Source of the DNA: JAIBJN01 sp963775395
GTDB taxonomy: Bacteria > Actinomycetota > Thermoleophilia > Gaiellales > Gaiellaceae
Length of the DNA stretch: 64,000 nucleotides
Direction of reading: 5' to 3'
NCBI GenBank assembly: GCA_963775395.1
Contig: CAVZIX010000004.1
Span: 186,001-250,000, forward strand
In this document: positions 48,541-57,217 of the stretch, piece by piece
Position numbering within the stretch: position 1 is the stretch's first letter
Layout: the number at the start of each line of letters is the position of its first letter
The notes under the pieces: generated by a model
What the model saw: only the letters and a program-made list of their open reading frames with translations
Told to the model about the DNA's origin: nothing
Databases searched by the model: none
Position numbers and translations under genes: made by a program

Positions 48541-49619
48541 TCGTCGCGCGGGTCTCGCTCCGGAGCTTTCGCTCGTACGCCGCCCTCGAGCTCGAGCTTC
48601 GCGAAGGGCTCGTCGTCGTGGTCGGTCCGAACGGTGTCGGCAAGACCAACCTGCTGGAGGCGCTGCACGTCGGTGCACAGGGCTTCTCGCCCCGCACGCG
48701 CTCGGAGCCACGCCTGGTGCGGTTCGGCGACCAGGTCGCCCGCGTCCGGCTCGAGGGCGCCGAAGGCGGAGCCCCGATCGATGCCGAGGTCACGATCGCG
48801 CCGGGTGAAGGCAAGCGCATCAAGCTGAACGGCGCGGCGCTCGACTCGGCCGAGGAGCTCCGTCTGCGGCTGACCGCTCTGGTCTTCGTGCCTGACAGGC
48901 TGGCCGTGGTCAAGGGTGGTCCCGCTGTCCGGCGGGCCTACGTCGACCGGATGCTCGGCCGCGTGTTCCCGGCCCGTGCCGCCCTTCCCGGCGAGTACGG
49001 GCGCGCCCTCGCGCAGCGCAACGAGGCCCTGCGCCGGGTCCGCGCGAGGATCTCCACGAGAGCCGCCGCCGAGCCGTGGACGGAGCAGGTCGCCTCGCTC
49101 GGCGCCCAGCTCGACCTCGCGCGGAAGGAGCTCGTCGACCTGCTCGCGCCCGGCTTCGCGGAACATGCCGGCCTGCTCGGCCTCGCCGACGGGCTGCTCT
49201 CCTACGAGGCGGAGCCGCTGGCTCTCGCAGACCTCGAGGCGCGGCTCGACCGCGATCTCGAGCGCGGGACGACCGGCGCCGGGCCCCATCTCCGCGACGT
49301 GGCGATCCGCGCCGGGGATCGGGACCTGCGCAGCTTCGGCTCGCAAGGGGAGCAGCGGACGGCCGTTCTCGGCCTGCTGCTCGCTGAGGCGGTTGCGCTT
49401 GCAGAGCTCCGCGGCGCCGCGCCGCTCCTCCTGCTCGATGACGTGCTGAGCGAGCTCGACTCCGACCGCAGGCGCGCGCTGCTTGCGGCGCTGCCTCCCG
49501 GCGGTCAGACGCTCGTCAGCGCGACCAGCGTCGCAGCCCTGCCGGAGGTTACCCCGGAGCCGGCGCTCGTCGTGCAGGTGCGGCGCGAGGACGGAGCCAG
49601 TGTGGCGGAGGCGGCTTGA
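48537..49619 (+). CDS. recF: DNA replication and repair protein RecF, probable CTG start
   Basis: SMC-like ATPase that loads RecA at gaps with RecO and RecR. The 360 aa chain has Walker A VGPNGVGKTNLLEAL, the signature RSFGSQGEQRTAVLGLLLAEA and Walker B LLLLDDVLSELD. The first in-frame usual start is GTG 48618, which would remove 27 residues including the RecF opening strand. CTG at 48537 gives (M)IVARVSLRSFRSYAALEL, exactly the family N-terminus, and overlaps the dnaN stop as CTGA. Confidence 0.93.
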   Translation: MIVARVSLRSFRSYAALELELREGLVVVVGPNGVGKTNLLEALHVGAQGFSPRTRSEPRLVRFGDQVARVRLEGAEGGAPIDAEVTIAPGEGKRIKLNGAALDSAEELRLRLTALVFVPDRLAVVKGGPAVRRAYVDRMLGRVFPARAALPGEYGRALAQRNEALRRVRARISTRAAAEPWTEQVASLGAQLDLARKELVDLLAPGFAEHAGLLGLADGLLSYEAEPLALADLEARLDRDLERGTTGAGPHLRDVAIRAGDRDLRSFGSQGEQRTAVLGLLLAEAVALAELRGAAPLLLLDDVLSELDSDRRRALLAALPPGGQTLVSATSVAALPEVTPEPALVVQVRREDGASVAEAA

Positions 49620-50095
49620 GAGGTCTGGAGCCTCTGGGTGAGGGCGTCCGTCGTGAGCTGGGGCGCCTGGGGCCCGCCGGCGCGATCACGGACGTCGTGG
49701 CGGTCTGGCCAGATGCCGTAGGGCCGGGGATCGCCGCCAACGCGTGGCCCGCCCGCATCTCCCGGGACGGGACGCTCCACGTGGCGACGAAGTCGAGCAC
49801 GTGGGCATTCGAGCTCACACAGATGAGCGCGACGATCCAGGAGCGTCTGGAAGGCAGTCTCGAATCTGCGCCGACCGCCCTCCGCTTCGCGACGGGACGC
49901 CTTCCGGAGCCCGGCGGGGAGGATGTGGAGGATCGGAAACGGACTGTGCCGACTCCGTCTCCGCAGGCCATCGCGGCGGGCGAGGAGATTGCCGCGGCCA
50001 TCGCTGACCCGACGCTTCGAGAGGCGGTTGCGAGGGCCGCAGCAGCTAGTCTGGAGGCCGCAGCAGCCGGGCCGTCCGACCGTCCGTTCTGGTAG
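49616..50095 (+). CDS. DUF721 (DciA-like) family protein
   Basis: Protein of 159 aa with the DUF721 domain at about 20-90 (VVAVWPDAVGPGIAANAWPARISRDGTLHVATKSSTWAFEL-like pattern) and a C-terminal Ala-rich helix. Homologues include DciA, which helps load the replicative helicase, and the recF-DUF721-gyrB order is common in actinobacteria. TTG 49616 overlaps the recF stop as TTGA. Confidence 0.85.
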   Translation: MRGLEPLGEGVRRELGRLGPAGAITDVVAVWPDAVGPGIAANAWPARISRDGTLHVATKSSTWAFELTQMSATIQERLEGSLESAPTALRFATGRLPEPGGEDVEDRKRTVPTPSPQAIAAGEEIAAAIADPTLREAVARAAAASLEAAAAGPSDRPFW

Positions 50096-50098
50096 ACT
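50093..50098 (+). promoter_or_regulatory. candidate -10 TAGACT for gyrB
   Basis: TAGACT overlaps the DUF721 stop and would place the transcription start near 50105, just before a hairpin that covers the gyrB ribosome binding site. No strong -35 is seen, which is typical of relaxation-induced gyrase promoters, though that is inference. Confidence 0.35.
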
Positions 50099-50109
50099 GC
50101 ATCTGAGAC

Positions 50110-50138
50110 AAAAATCCCCCAAGAGCAGGGATTTTTTT
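50110..50138 (+). promoter_or_regulatory. gyrB leader hairpin that sequesters the ribosome binding site
   Basis: AAAAATCCC (50110-50118) pairs perfectly with GGGATTTTT (50128-50136) around a 9-base loop and is followed at once by the gyrB ATG at 50139. The only plausible ribosome binding site, AGGGA at 50127-50131, is in the 3' arm. The T run after the stem also gives it the shape of an intrinsic terminator. Either reading implies control of gyrB expression at the leader. Confidence 0.6.
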
Positions 50139-52529
50139 ATGGCCAAGACCACTTACGACGCCAAAGACATCACCGTTCTCGAGGGCCTCGACCCGGTCCG
50201 CAAGCGACCCGGCATGTACATCGGGTCGACGGGCGCCCGCGGGCTCCATCACCTCGTCTACGAGGTGGTCGACAACTCGGTTGACGAGGCCCTCGCAGGG
50301 CGTAACGAGCGCATCGAGGTGACCCTCCGTCCGGACAATTCCGTCACCGTCCGGGACTGGGGCTCGGGCATCCCCGTGGCCGTCATGGCCGACCAGGGGC
50401 TCCCCGCTCTCACGGTTGTCCTGACGAAGCTGCACGCCGGCGGAAAGTTCGGCGGCGACGGCTACAAAGTGTCCGGCGGCCTCCACGGCGTCGGCGTCTC
50501 GGTCGTGAACGCGCTCTCCGAGTGGCTCGTCGCCGAGGTTCGGCGCGACGGCAAGGTCTACCGGCAGGAGTTCGCTCGCGGCGTCCCCACCGGCGACCTC
50601 GCCGAGGTCGGCAAGGCCGAGAGCGGCGACACCGGGACGACGATCAGCTTCCTGCCCGACGCCGACGTCTTCGAGGAGCTCGATCTCTCGGTCGAGACGC
50701 TCGTGCAGCGTCTTCGCGAAACAGCTTTCCTCACCCGCGGTCTCCGCATCGTGCTCGTGGACGAGCGCGAAGGCGAGGAGACCCATGAGTTCCACTACGA
50801 GGGCGGGATCCGCGACTTCGTCGCCTTCGTGAACGACACCAAGGATCCGGTCCACAAGCACGTCGTCTACTTCGAGGGCGAGAGCGACCAGGGCGCCGTC
50901 GAGGTCGCCATGCAGTGGAACACCTCTTATGTGGACTCGGCCTTCTCGTTCGCGAACAACATCAACACGCACGAGGGCGGCACGCACCTGTCGGGCTTCA
51001 AGGCGGCGCTCACCGGCACCCTGAACCGCTACGCGCGCGACAAGGGCTTCCTGAAGGAGAAGGAGGACAACCTCGAGGGCGAGGACGTCCGCGAAGGTCT
51101 CGCCGCCGTCATCTCGGTGAAGCTCCGCGATCCCCAGTTCGAGGGGCAGACGAAGACCAAGCTCGGGAACCCCGGTGTGAAGGGTCTCGTCGAGCAGTCG
51201 GTCAACCAGCGCCTCGCCGAGTTCCTCGAGGAGAACCCGACCGACGCAAAGCAGATCATCCAGAAGGCGATCTCGGCCGCGAGGGCCCGGCTCGCCGCGC
51301 GCAAGGCACGCGACCTGACCCGGCGCAAGGGCGCGCTCGATGCGGGCTCCTTGCCCGGCAAGCTGGCGGACTGCCAGACGCGCGATCCGGCCGAGGCCGA
51401 GCTCTACCTCGTCGAGGGCAACTCGGCGGGCGGCTCGGCGGTCGACGCGCGCGACCGCAACTTCCAGGCGATTCTTCCGCTGCGCGGCAAGGTCATCAAC
51501 TCAGAGAAGAACCGGATCAACAAGGTGCTCTCCAACACCGAGATCCAGTCGATCATCACGGCCGCCGGGACGGGATTCGGCGAGGAGTTCGACCTCGAGA
51601 AGCTTCGCTACCACCGGATCATCGTCATGACCGACGCCGACGTGGACGGGTCGCACATCCGCACGCTGATCCTCACGTTCCTCTACCGGCAGATGCCCGA
51701 GCTCGTCGAGAACGGCCACGTCTTCATCGCTGTCCCGCCGCTCTATCGCGTGAAGCTCGGGAGCCAGGAGCTCTACATCGAGAAGGAATCCCTCTTCGAG
51801 GAGCTGCTCGTCCGGGAGCGCATCAAGGACATGGAGGTCACTGACCGCGAGGGCGAGCCCTACAAGCTCACCGAAGCCCGCTGGGGGCGCTTCACCAGAG
51901 CGCTCTACGAGTTCGACGGCTGGTCGGCGAAGCTGAACGCCGACTACCCGCAGGCCGCAGGCTTCGTCGTCAAGCACCGCTTCATCGAGCTGCCGATCGA
52001 GGCGCCCGCCGACGCAGTGAAGGCGCTGGGCGACCTCTCCAAGAACGGCTACGAGCTCGAGAGCGTCGAGCCGAAGAAGGAAGAGACGCTTCGCATCAGG
52101 GTGATCGAGCGCGCGACGAGCGCCGCCCATCACGTCGACCTGCCCGAGAGCCTCTTCGCCTCGGGGTCGTTCGGCAGTCTGCAGCGCGCGTACTCCAAGG
52201 TCACCGGCGTCGTGGGCTTCCCGCCCTTCCGCGTCGTCTCGGGCAAGAAGGAGCGGCGCGCGGAGACGTTCGACGAGCTACGCCACGGCGCCATCGACCT
52301 GGCCAAAGAGGGCATGCAGGTGAGCCGCTTCAAGGGCCTCGGCGAGATGAACCCGTCCGAGCTCTGGGACACGACGATGGATCCCGCCCGGCGGATGCTC
52401 GTCCGCGTCGAAGTCGAGGACGCGTCGAACGCCGACAGGATCTTCTCCATGCTCATGGGCGACCAGGTCGAGCCCAGGCGTGAGTTCATCGAGCAGAACG
52501 CGAAAGACGTGAGGTTCCTCGATGTCTAG
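50139..52529 (+). CDS. gyrB: DNA gyrase subunit B
   Basis: ATPase subunit of gyrase. The 796 aa protein has the GHKL domain (YEVVDNSVDEALAG, DWGSGIPV, GGLHGVGVSVVNALS), the transducer and the TOPRIM domain with LVEGNSAGGSA and VMTDADVDGSHIR (metal Asp residues). The C-terminal GyrA-contact region has FKGLGEMNPSELWDTTMDP. An insert around 650-720 (VKHRFIELPIEAPADAV) lengthens the TOPRIM tail compared with Bacillus GyrB. ATG 50139 follows the leader hairpin. gyrA begins 8 bases before the stop. Confidence 0.97.
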   Translation: MAKTTYDAKDITVLEGLDPVRKRPGMYIGSTGARGLHHLVYEVVDNSVDEALAGRNERIEVTLRPDNSVTVRDWGSGIPVAVMADQGLPALTVVLTKLHAGGKFGGDGYKVSGGLHGVGVSVVNALSEWLVAEVRRDGKVYRQEFARGVPTGDLAEVGKAESGDTGTTISFLPDADVFEELDLSVETLVQRLRETAFLTRGLRIVLVDEREGEETHEFHYEGGIRDFVAFVNDTKDPVHKHVVYFEGESDQGAVEVAMQWNTSYVDSAFSFANNINTHEGGTHLSGFKAALTGTLNRYARDKGFLKEKEDNLEGEDVREGLAAVISVKLRDPQFEGQTKTKLGNPGVKGLVEQSVNQRLAEFLEENPTDAKQIIQKAISAARARLAARKARDLTRRKGALDAGSLPGKLADCQTRDPAEAELYLVEGNSAGGSAVDARDRNFQAILPLRGKVINSEKNRINKVLSNTEIQSIITAAGTGFGEEFDLEKLRYHRIIVMTDADVDGSHIRTLILTFLYRQMPELVENGHVFIAVPPLYRVKLGSQELYIEKESLFEELLVRERIKDMEVTDREGEPYKLTEARWGRFTRALYEFDGWSAKLNADYPQAAGFVVKHRFIELPIEAPADAVKALGDLSKNGYELESVEPKKEETLRIRVIERATSAAHHVDLPESLFASGSFGSLQRAYSKVTGVVGFPPFRVVSGKKERRAETFDELRHGAIDLAKEGMQVSRFKGLGEMNPSELWDTTMDPARRMLVRVEVEDASNADRIFSMLMGDQVEPRREFIEQNAKDVRFLDV

Positions 52530-55095
52530 CGTCGAGCCGCTCGGCGCAGGCCGCATCGAGGCGCGCGAGCTCGAGCAGGAGATGCGCTCGAGCTTCCTCG
52601 ACTACGCGATGAGCGTGATCGTGGCGAGGGCGCTGCCGGACGTGCGCGACGGCCTCAAGCCCGTGCACCGCCGCGTGCTGTTCGGGATGAACGAGGCCGG
52701 GATGCAGCCGAACAGGCCGTACAAGAAGTGTGCGCGCATCGTCGGCGACGTGATGGGCTCCTACCACCCGCACGGCGACACGGCGATCTACGACACGCTC
52801 GTGCGCCTCGCGCAGCCGTTCTCCCTGCGCTACCCGCTCGTGGACGGCCAGGGCAACTTCGGGAACATCGACGACTACCCCGCGGCCGCGATGCGGTACA
52901 CGGAGTGCCGGCTCACGCGTCTCGCGACGGAGATGCTGCGGGACATCGAAGCGGACACCGTCGACTTCGTCCCCAACTACGACGAGTCGCGGAAAGAGCC
53001 GTCCGTCCTGCCCGCGCGCTTCCCGAACCTGCTCGTGAACGGCTCCTCCGGCATCGCCGTCGGGATGGCGACCAACATCCCGCCGCACAATCTCTCCGAG
53101 GTCATCGACGGGGTCATCGCGATGATCGACGACCCGGACATCGACGTCGAGGGGCTCAGCCGCCACATCAAGGGCCCCGACTTCCCGACGAGCGCGATCA
53201 TCGTCGGCCGCAGCGGAATCAAGGATGCGTACCGCTCGGGCCGCGGCCGCGTGGTCATGCGCGCGCGCGCCCACGTCGAGGAGCTGCGCGGAGGCCGCAC
53301 GGCGGTCGTCGTCAACGAGCTCCCGTACGGCGTCAAGAAGGGCGGCGACACCGGTGTCATCAAGAAGATCGCCGACCTGGTCAACGACAAGATCCTCACT
53401 GAGGTCGCCGACATCCGCGACCTCTCGGACAAGAGCGGGATGCGCATCGAGATCCACCTCAAGCGCGACTGCGTCCCGCAGGTCGCCCTCAACAAGCTCT
53501 ACAAGCACACCCAGCTCCAGACGACGTTCGGCTACAACGCCGTCGCGCTGGTCGAGGGCGTGCCGCGGACGCTCTCGCTGCTCGAGATGGTGCGCCACTA
53601 CCTCGACTTCCAGCGCGAGGTCGTCACTCGGCGCTCGAAGTACGAGCTGCGCAAGGCCGAGGAGCGCGCTCACGTCCTCGAGGGCTACCTCATCGCGCTC
53701 GAGAACCTCGATGCGGTCATCGCGCTCATCCGTGCCTCCGCCGACCCAGACGAGGCGCGCCAGGGCCTGCAGGAGACGTTCGGGCTTTCGGAGATCCAGG
53801 CGCAGGCGATCCTCGACCTCCGCCTCCAGCGCCTCACGGGTCTGGAACGGAAGCGGATCGAGGACGAGTTCGCCGACCTGCGGGAGCGCATCGCCGAGCT
53901 GCGTTCGATCCTCTCGGACGAGGCCAAGATCGACGGCCTCATCCGCGACGAGCTGCTCGAGATCAAGCAGATCTACGGGCGCCAGGACGAGCGGCGGACG
54001 GAGATCGTCGCCGCCGAGGAGGAGCTCGAGCTCGAAGACCTGATCGCCGAGGAGGACATGGTCGTCGCGGTCACCAGCTCCGGCTACGTGAAGCGCCTTC
54101 CCGTGGATACGTACCGCGAGCAGCGCCGGGGTGGCATCGGGGTCATGGGGATGGACCTGAAGGACGACGACTACATCCAGCACCTCGTCGTCGCCTCCAC
54201 GCACGACTACCTCCTCTTCTTCACCTCGGTCGGGAAGATCTACCGCCTCAAGGTGCACGAGCTCCCGCTCGGCAGCCGGCAGTCCAAGGGCCGCGCGATC
54301 GTCAACCTGCTGCCCCTGGCGCAGGGTGAGTCGGTGCGCACGCTCATCGCCACGCGCGAGTTCAAGGAGGCCGAGTACCTCGTGCTCGCGACGAAGAAGG
54401 GCACCGTCAAGAAGACGCGCTTCGCCGAGTACAACACGCCGCTGAAGGCCGACGGCATCATCGCCATCAAGCTTCGCGAAGGCGACGAGCTGGTCGCCGT
54501 GCTCCACTCGTCGGGTGAGGACGACATCCTCATGGTCTCCCGCAAGGGCCAGGCGATCCGCTTCCACGAGAAGGAGGCGCGGCCGATGGGCCGGGCGACC
54601 GAAGGCGTGCGCGGCATGAAGCTGCGCTCAGGGGACGAGGTCATCGCCGCGACCATTGCCCGCAACGACGCCGACCTCCTCGTCGTCACCGAGAACGGCT
54701 TCGGCAAGCGCACGCGGATCGACCAGTACCCGACCAAGGGCCGCGGCGGCCTCGGGGTCAAGACGGTGCAGCTCACCGAGGCCCGCGGGCAGCTCGCCGG
54801 CTCGCTCGTCGTCCTCGAGGGCGACCAGGTCATGCTGATCTCCACAGGCGGCACGGTCATCCGTGTGCCGAGCGGAGGCATCAAGCGCAGCGGACGGTCG
54901 ACCCAGGGCGTCATCGTCATGCGCCTGCGCGACGGCGAGCAGGTCTCGACGCTGACCGGCGTCGTCGAGCAGGAGAACGGCGACGCTCCGGAGCTCGGCG
55001 AGGGCGAAGAGCCGGTTGCGGTTGGCATCGAGGCCGAAGAGCCGGCCGAGGACGAGCCGGCAGAGACCGACGACGAGACCGAGCCGGCCGTCTAG
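52522..55095 (+). CDS. gyrA: DNA gyrase subunit A
   Basis: Breakage-reunion subunit of gyrase, 857 aa. The active Tyr is in AAMRYTECRLT. The quinolone region reads YHPHGDTAIYDTLVRLAQ, with Thr at the E. coli Ser83 position. The C-terminal six-bladed domain contains the GyrA box EQRRGGIGV, required for DNA wrapping and negative supercoiling, which separates it from ParC. The C-terminal tail is acidic (AEEPAEDEPAETDDE). The ATG overlaps gyrB by 8 bases. Confidence 0.97.
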   Translation: MSSVEPLGAGRIEARELEQEMRSSFLDYAMSVIVARALPDVRDGLKPVHRRVLFGMNEAGMQPNRPYKKCARIVGDVMGSYHPHGDTAIYDTLVRLAQPFSLRYPLVDGQGNFGNIDDYPAAAMRYTECRLTRLATEMLRDIEADTVDFVPNYDESRKEPSVLPARFPNLLVNGSSGIAVGMATNIPPHNLSEVIDGVIAMIDDPDIDVEGLSRHIKGPDFPTSAIIVGRSGIKDAYRSGRGRVVMRARAHVEELRGGRTAVVVNELPYGVKKGGDTGVIKKIADLVNDKILTEVADIRDLSDKSGMRIEIHLKRDCVPQVALNKLYKHTQLQTTFGYNAVALVEGVPRTLSLLEMVRHYLDFQREVVTRRSKYELRKAEERAHVLEGYLIALENLDAVIALIRASADPDEARQGLQETFGLSEIQAQAILDLRLQRLTGLERKRIEDEFADLRERIAELRSILSDEAKIDGLIRDELLEIKQIYGRQDERRTEIVAAEEELELEDLIAEEDMVVAVTSSGYVKRLPVDTYREQRRGGIGVMGMDLKDDDYIQHLVVASTHDYLLFFTSVGKIYRLKVHELPLGSRQSKGRAIVNLLPLAQGESVRTLIATREFKEAEYLVLATKKGTVKKTRFAEYNTPLKADGIIAIKLREGDELVAVLHSSGEDDILMVSRKGQAIRFHEKEARPMGRATEGVRGMKLRSGDEVIAATIARNDADLLVVTENGFGKRTRIDQYPTKGRGGLGVKTVQLTEARGQLAGSLVVLEGDQVMLISTGGTVIRVPSGGIKRSGRSTQGVIVMRLRDGEQVSTLTGVVEQENGDAPELGEGEEPVAVGIEAEEPAEDEPAETDDETEPAV

Positions 55096-55101
55096 GCGGG
55101 C

Positions 55102-55413
55102 ATGCCGCCAGCGCGCCGTCCGGAGGAGCTGCTGGAGCCGGTCGACGTCGTCCGCCACCTGCGCCGGCTCGACCTCTCGCTGGGCCAGGTCTGCAAGGTT
55201 GCAGGCGTGACGAAGATGCAGCTCGACTACTGGACGACGAAGGCGCGGATCCCCACGAAGGGCAAGAAGCAGCGCCTCTACGACCTCGACGCGGTCGAGA
55301 CGGTCATGCTGATCAAGCAGGGCAAGGACAAGGGCCTCTCGCTCCAGGCGGCGATCGAGGCCGCGCAGCGCTTCAAAGCCGGCCGCTCGACCCGAATCCC
55401 GCGGCGGAACTGA
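55102..55413 (+). CDS. MerR-like helix-turn-helix protein
   Basis: A 103 aa protein whose first part reads LDLSLGQVCKVAGVTKMQLDYWTTKARIPTKGKKQRLYDLDAVETVMLIK-like sequence: the wing-HTH pattern of MerR family DNA-binding domains with Y(W) and R(L)YD. It continues GLSLQAAIEAAQRFKAG. There is no effector domain, so it may act as a DNA-binding accessory. It starts 6 bases after the gyrA stop and is probably cotranscribed with gyrase. Confidence 0.85.
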   Translation: MPPARRPEELLEPVDVVRHLRRLDLSLGQVCKVAGVTKMQLDYWTTKARIPTKGKKQRLYDLDAVETVMLIKQGKDKGLSLQAAIEAAQRFKAGRSTRIPRRN

Positions 55414-55423
55414 AGGAGCCCTC

Positions 55424-56392
55424 CTAGGACTCGCGCAGGACGCCTGCCGCCGACTCCGGCGCCAGGGTGTTCACGAAGTAACCGGCGCCGAGCTCGATGC
55501 CCGCGAGGACTCCGAGCCGAGGGAGGATCTCCAGGTGCCAGTGCCCGCCCGCGTGGAGCCAGATGTTCAGCGAGACGGGACCCTCGTTGACCCGCAGCCG
55601 GCGGACTCCCTCGGCCGCGAGCGTGAGCGCCGGCGCGAGCAGGGCGCTCGTGAACGGTTCCTCCTCGCAGTGGAGCGGCGCGGCCAGCATCTCGTAGGGC
55701 TGCCGGCCGGCGAAGGGGCAGAGCAGGATGACGCCGTCGCGCTCGTCGACGACCCGCATCCTCTGCGAGCGCTCCTCCTCGAGAACCTCGCAGAGCACGC
55801 AGCCGCCTGAGGCTTTCAGGAGCGTATGCTCCTGTGCCACGAGCGGGGGCACGTCCTCGAGCCAGACGAGCTGGGAGTGGGTGTGGGGCAGGCTCGCACC
55901 GGCGCCCGCGCCTTCGTTCACGAGCGCGTGGACGTAGGAGAACCCGGCCTCGCGCGCCGCCTCAGCCCGAGCCTGCCACGCCTCCGCAACGAGCTCGAGC
56001 TCGCGTACGCCGAGGTCGGCGATCGTGCGGACGTGGCGGGGCGAGTGGACAACGACCTCCTGCCGCCCGACTGCCGCCCTGCGCGCGAGCAGGCTGTCCG
56101 GTCGGTCGCCGTCGCGAGGCCAGGGCCCGAACGCGGGGAACTTGTTGGGGACCACGCGCACGCGCCAGCCGGGTGTGTCCGGGGGGCGGCCCGGAGGGCC
56201 GATGGCGAACGTCTCCGGCGGCGTTGCCGCCTCTCGACCTTCGTCGAAGGGGCAGCCGACGGGGTCGTCCAGGGCGTCCTGGCCGGCGGCGCGGGGAGCG
56301 CCCGGCCGCCGCGCCCGGGCGGGCGCGACCACGACCCAGCGGCCCGAGAGCGGGTCGCGGCGCAGTTCGGGAGGCGAGTGGCGCTCCGTCAG
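55424..56392 (-). CDS. galT: galactose-1-phosphate uridylyltransferase (GalT), probable CTG start
   Basis: HIT-superfamily transferase that exchanges UMP between UDP-glucose and galactose-1-phosphate in the Leloir pathway. It shows CPFDEG (metal-binding region), VPNKFPAF, VVVHSPRH, the active-site HTHSQLVWLED with nucleophile His, and the second half with NIWLHAGGHWHLEILPR. Usual starts (GTG at 56335 or 56332) would remove the conserved ELRRDPLSGRWV segment. CTG at 56392, 2 bases after the SPFH stop, restores it and gives 322 aa. It converges on the MerR-like gene with a 10-base gap. Confidence 0.88.
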   Translation of the reverse strand: MTERHSPPELRRDPLSGRWVVVAPARARRPGAPRAAGQDALDDPVGCPFDEGREAATPPETFAIGPPGRPPDTPGWRVRVVPNKFPAFGPWPRDGDRPDSLLARRAAVGRQEVVVHSPRHVRTIADLGVRELELVAEAWQARAEAAREAGFSYVHALVNEGAGAGASLPHTHSQLVWLEDVPPLVAQEHTLLKASGGCVLCEVLEEERSQRMRVVDERDGVILLCPFAGRQPYEMLAAPLHCEEEPFTSALLAPALTLAAEGVRRLRVNEGPVSLNIWLHAGGHWHLEILPRLGVLAGIELGAGYFVNTLAPESAAGVLRES

Positions 56393-56394
56393 GC

Positions 56395-57156
56395 CTAGCT
56401 CTCGCCCTTGTTGAGGAACGGGCGAAGAAGCTCGAGCGGTAGCGGGAGGATCATCGTCGTCGACCGCTCGCTCGAGATCTCGAGCATCGTCTGGAGGAAC
56501 CGGAGCTGGAGCGCGATCGGGTTCTCCGCCATGACGTTGGCGGCGTCCTTGAGGCGCTCGGAGGCCTGAAACTCGCCCTCGGCCGCGATCACCTTCGCGC
56601 GCCGCTCGCGCTCGGCCTCGGCCTGGCGGGCCATCGCGCGCTGCATGCCGCTCGGGATCTCGACGTCCTTGACCTCGACGATGGAGACCTTGATGCCCCA
56701 GGGCGACGTGGCCTCGTCGATGATCTCCTGGAGGATCGTGTTGATCTTGTCGCGCTCCGAGAGGAGCTCGTCGAGGACGTGCTGGCCGAGCACGCTTCGC
56801 AGGGTCGTCTGTGCGATCTGCGACGTGGCGACCATGTAGTTCTCGACCTGCACGATCGCCCGCTCGGGATCGATGATCCGGAAGTACGCGACCGCGTTCA
56901 CCCGCACGGGGACGTTGTCCTTGGTGATGACCTCCTGCGGCGGGATGTTCAGGGTCACCGTCCGCAGGTCGACCCGCACCATCTTGTCCACGATGGGGAT
57001 GAGGAAGAAGATGCCCGGCCCGCGCGGCGGCGAGTTGAGGCGGCCCAGCCGGAAGATCACACCCCGCTCGTACTCCCGCGCGATCCGGACCGAAGCCGAG
57101 ATCAGGAAGATCAGCAGGACTGCGACTACGGCGACGGCGATCAGAGCGGCGGTCAT
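56395..57156 (-). CDS. SPFH/stomatin-like membrane protein (slipin)
   Basis: Band-7 protein of 253 aa forming membrane microdomain assemblies. It has an N-terminal membrane helix (LIAVAVVAVLLIFLISASV) and the SPFH domain at about 30-190, including REYERGVIFRLGRL, GPGIFFLIPIVDKMVRVDLR and DNVPVRVNAVAYFRI. A coiled segment rich in Ala/Glu/Arg (ARQAEAERERRAKVIAAEGE) follows. ATG 57156 has an AAGGAG site. It follows the NfeD protease gene with 61 bases between, the classic slipin-NfeD pairing. Confidence 0.93.
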   Translation of the reverse strand: MTAALIAVAVVAVLLIFLISASVRIAREYERGVIFRLGRLNSPPRGPGIFFLIPIVDKMVRVDLRTVTLNIPPQEVITKDNVPVRVNAVAYFRIIDPERAIVQVENYMVATSQIAQTTLRSVLGQHVLDELLSERDKINTILQEIIDEATSPWGIKVSIVEVKDVEIPSGMQRAMARQAEAERERRAKVIAAEGEFQASERLKDAANVMAENPIALQLRFLQTMLEISSERSTTMILPLPLELLRPFLNKGES

Positions 57157-57217
57157 CGAGCTCCTTTCGGGCGGGGCCAGGTCATCCTACGACACCGGTG
57201 GCGGCCGCCGAGGCTAG

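Noticed and set aside
52780..52840. Quinolone-resistance substitution in GyrA
   Set aside because: Thr at the Ser83-equivalent position is wild type in several bacteria, so it is no evidence for acquired resistance.
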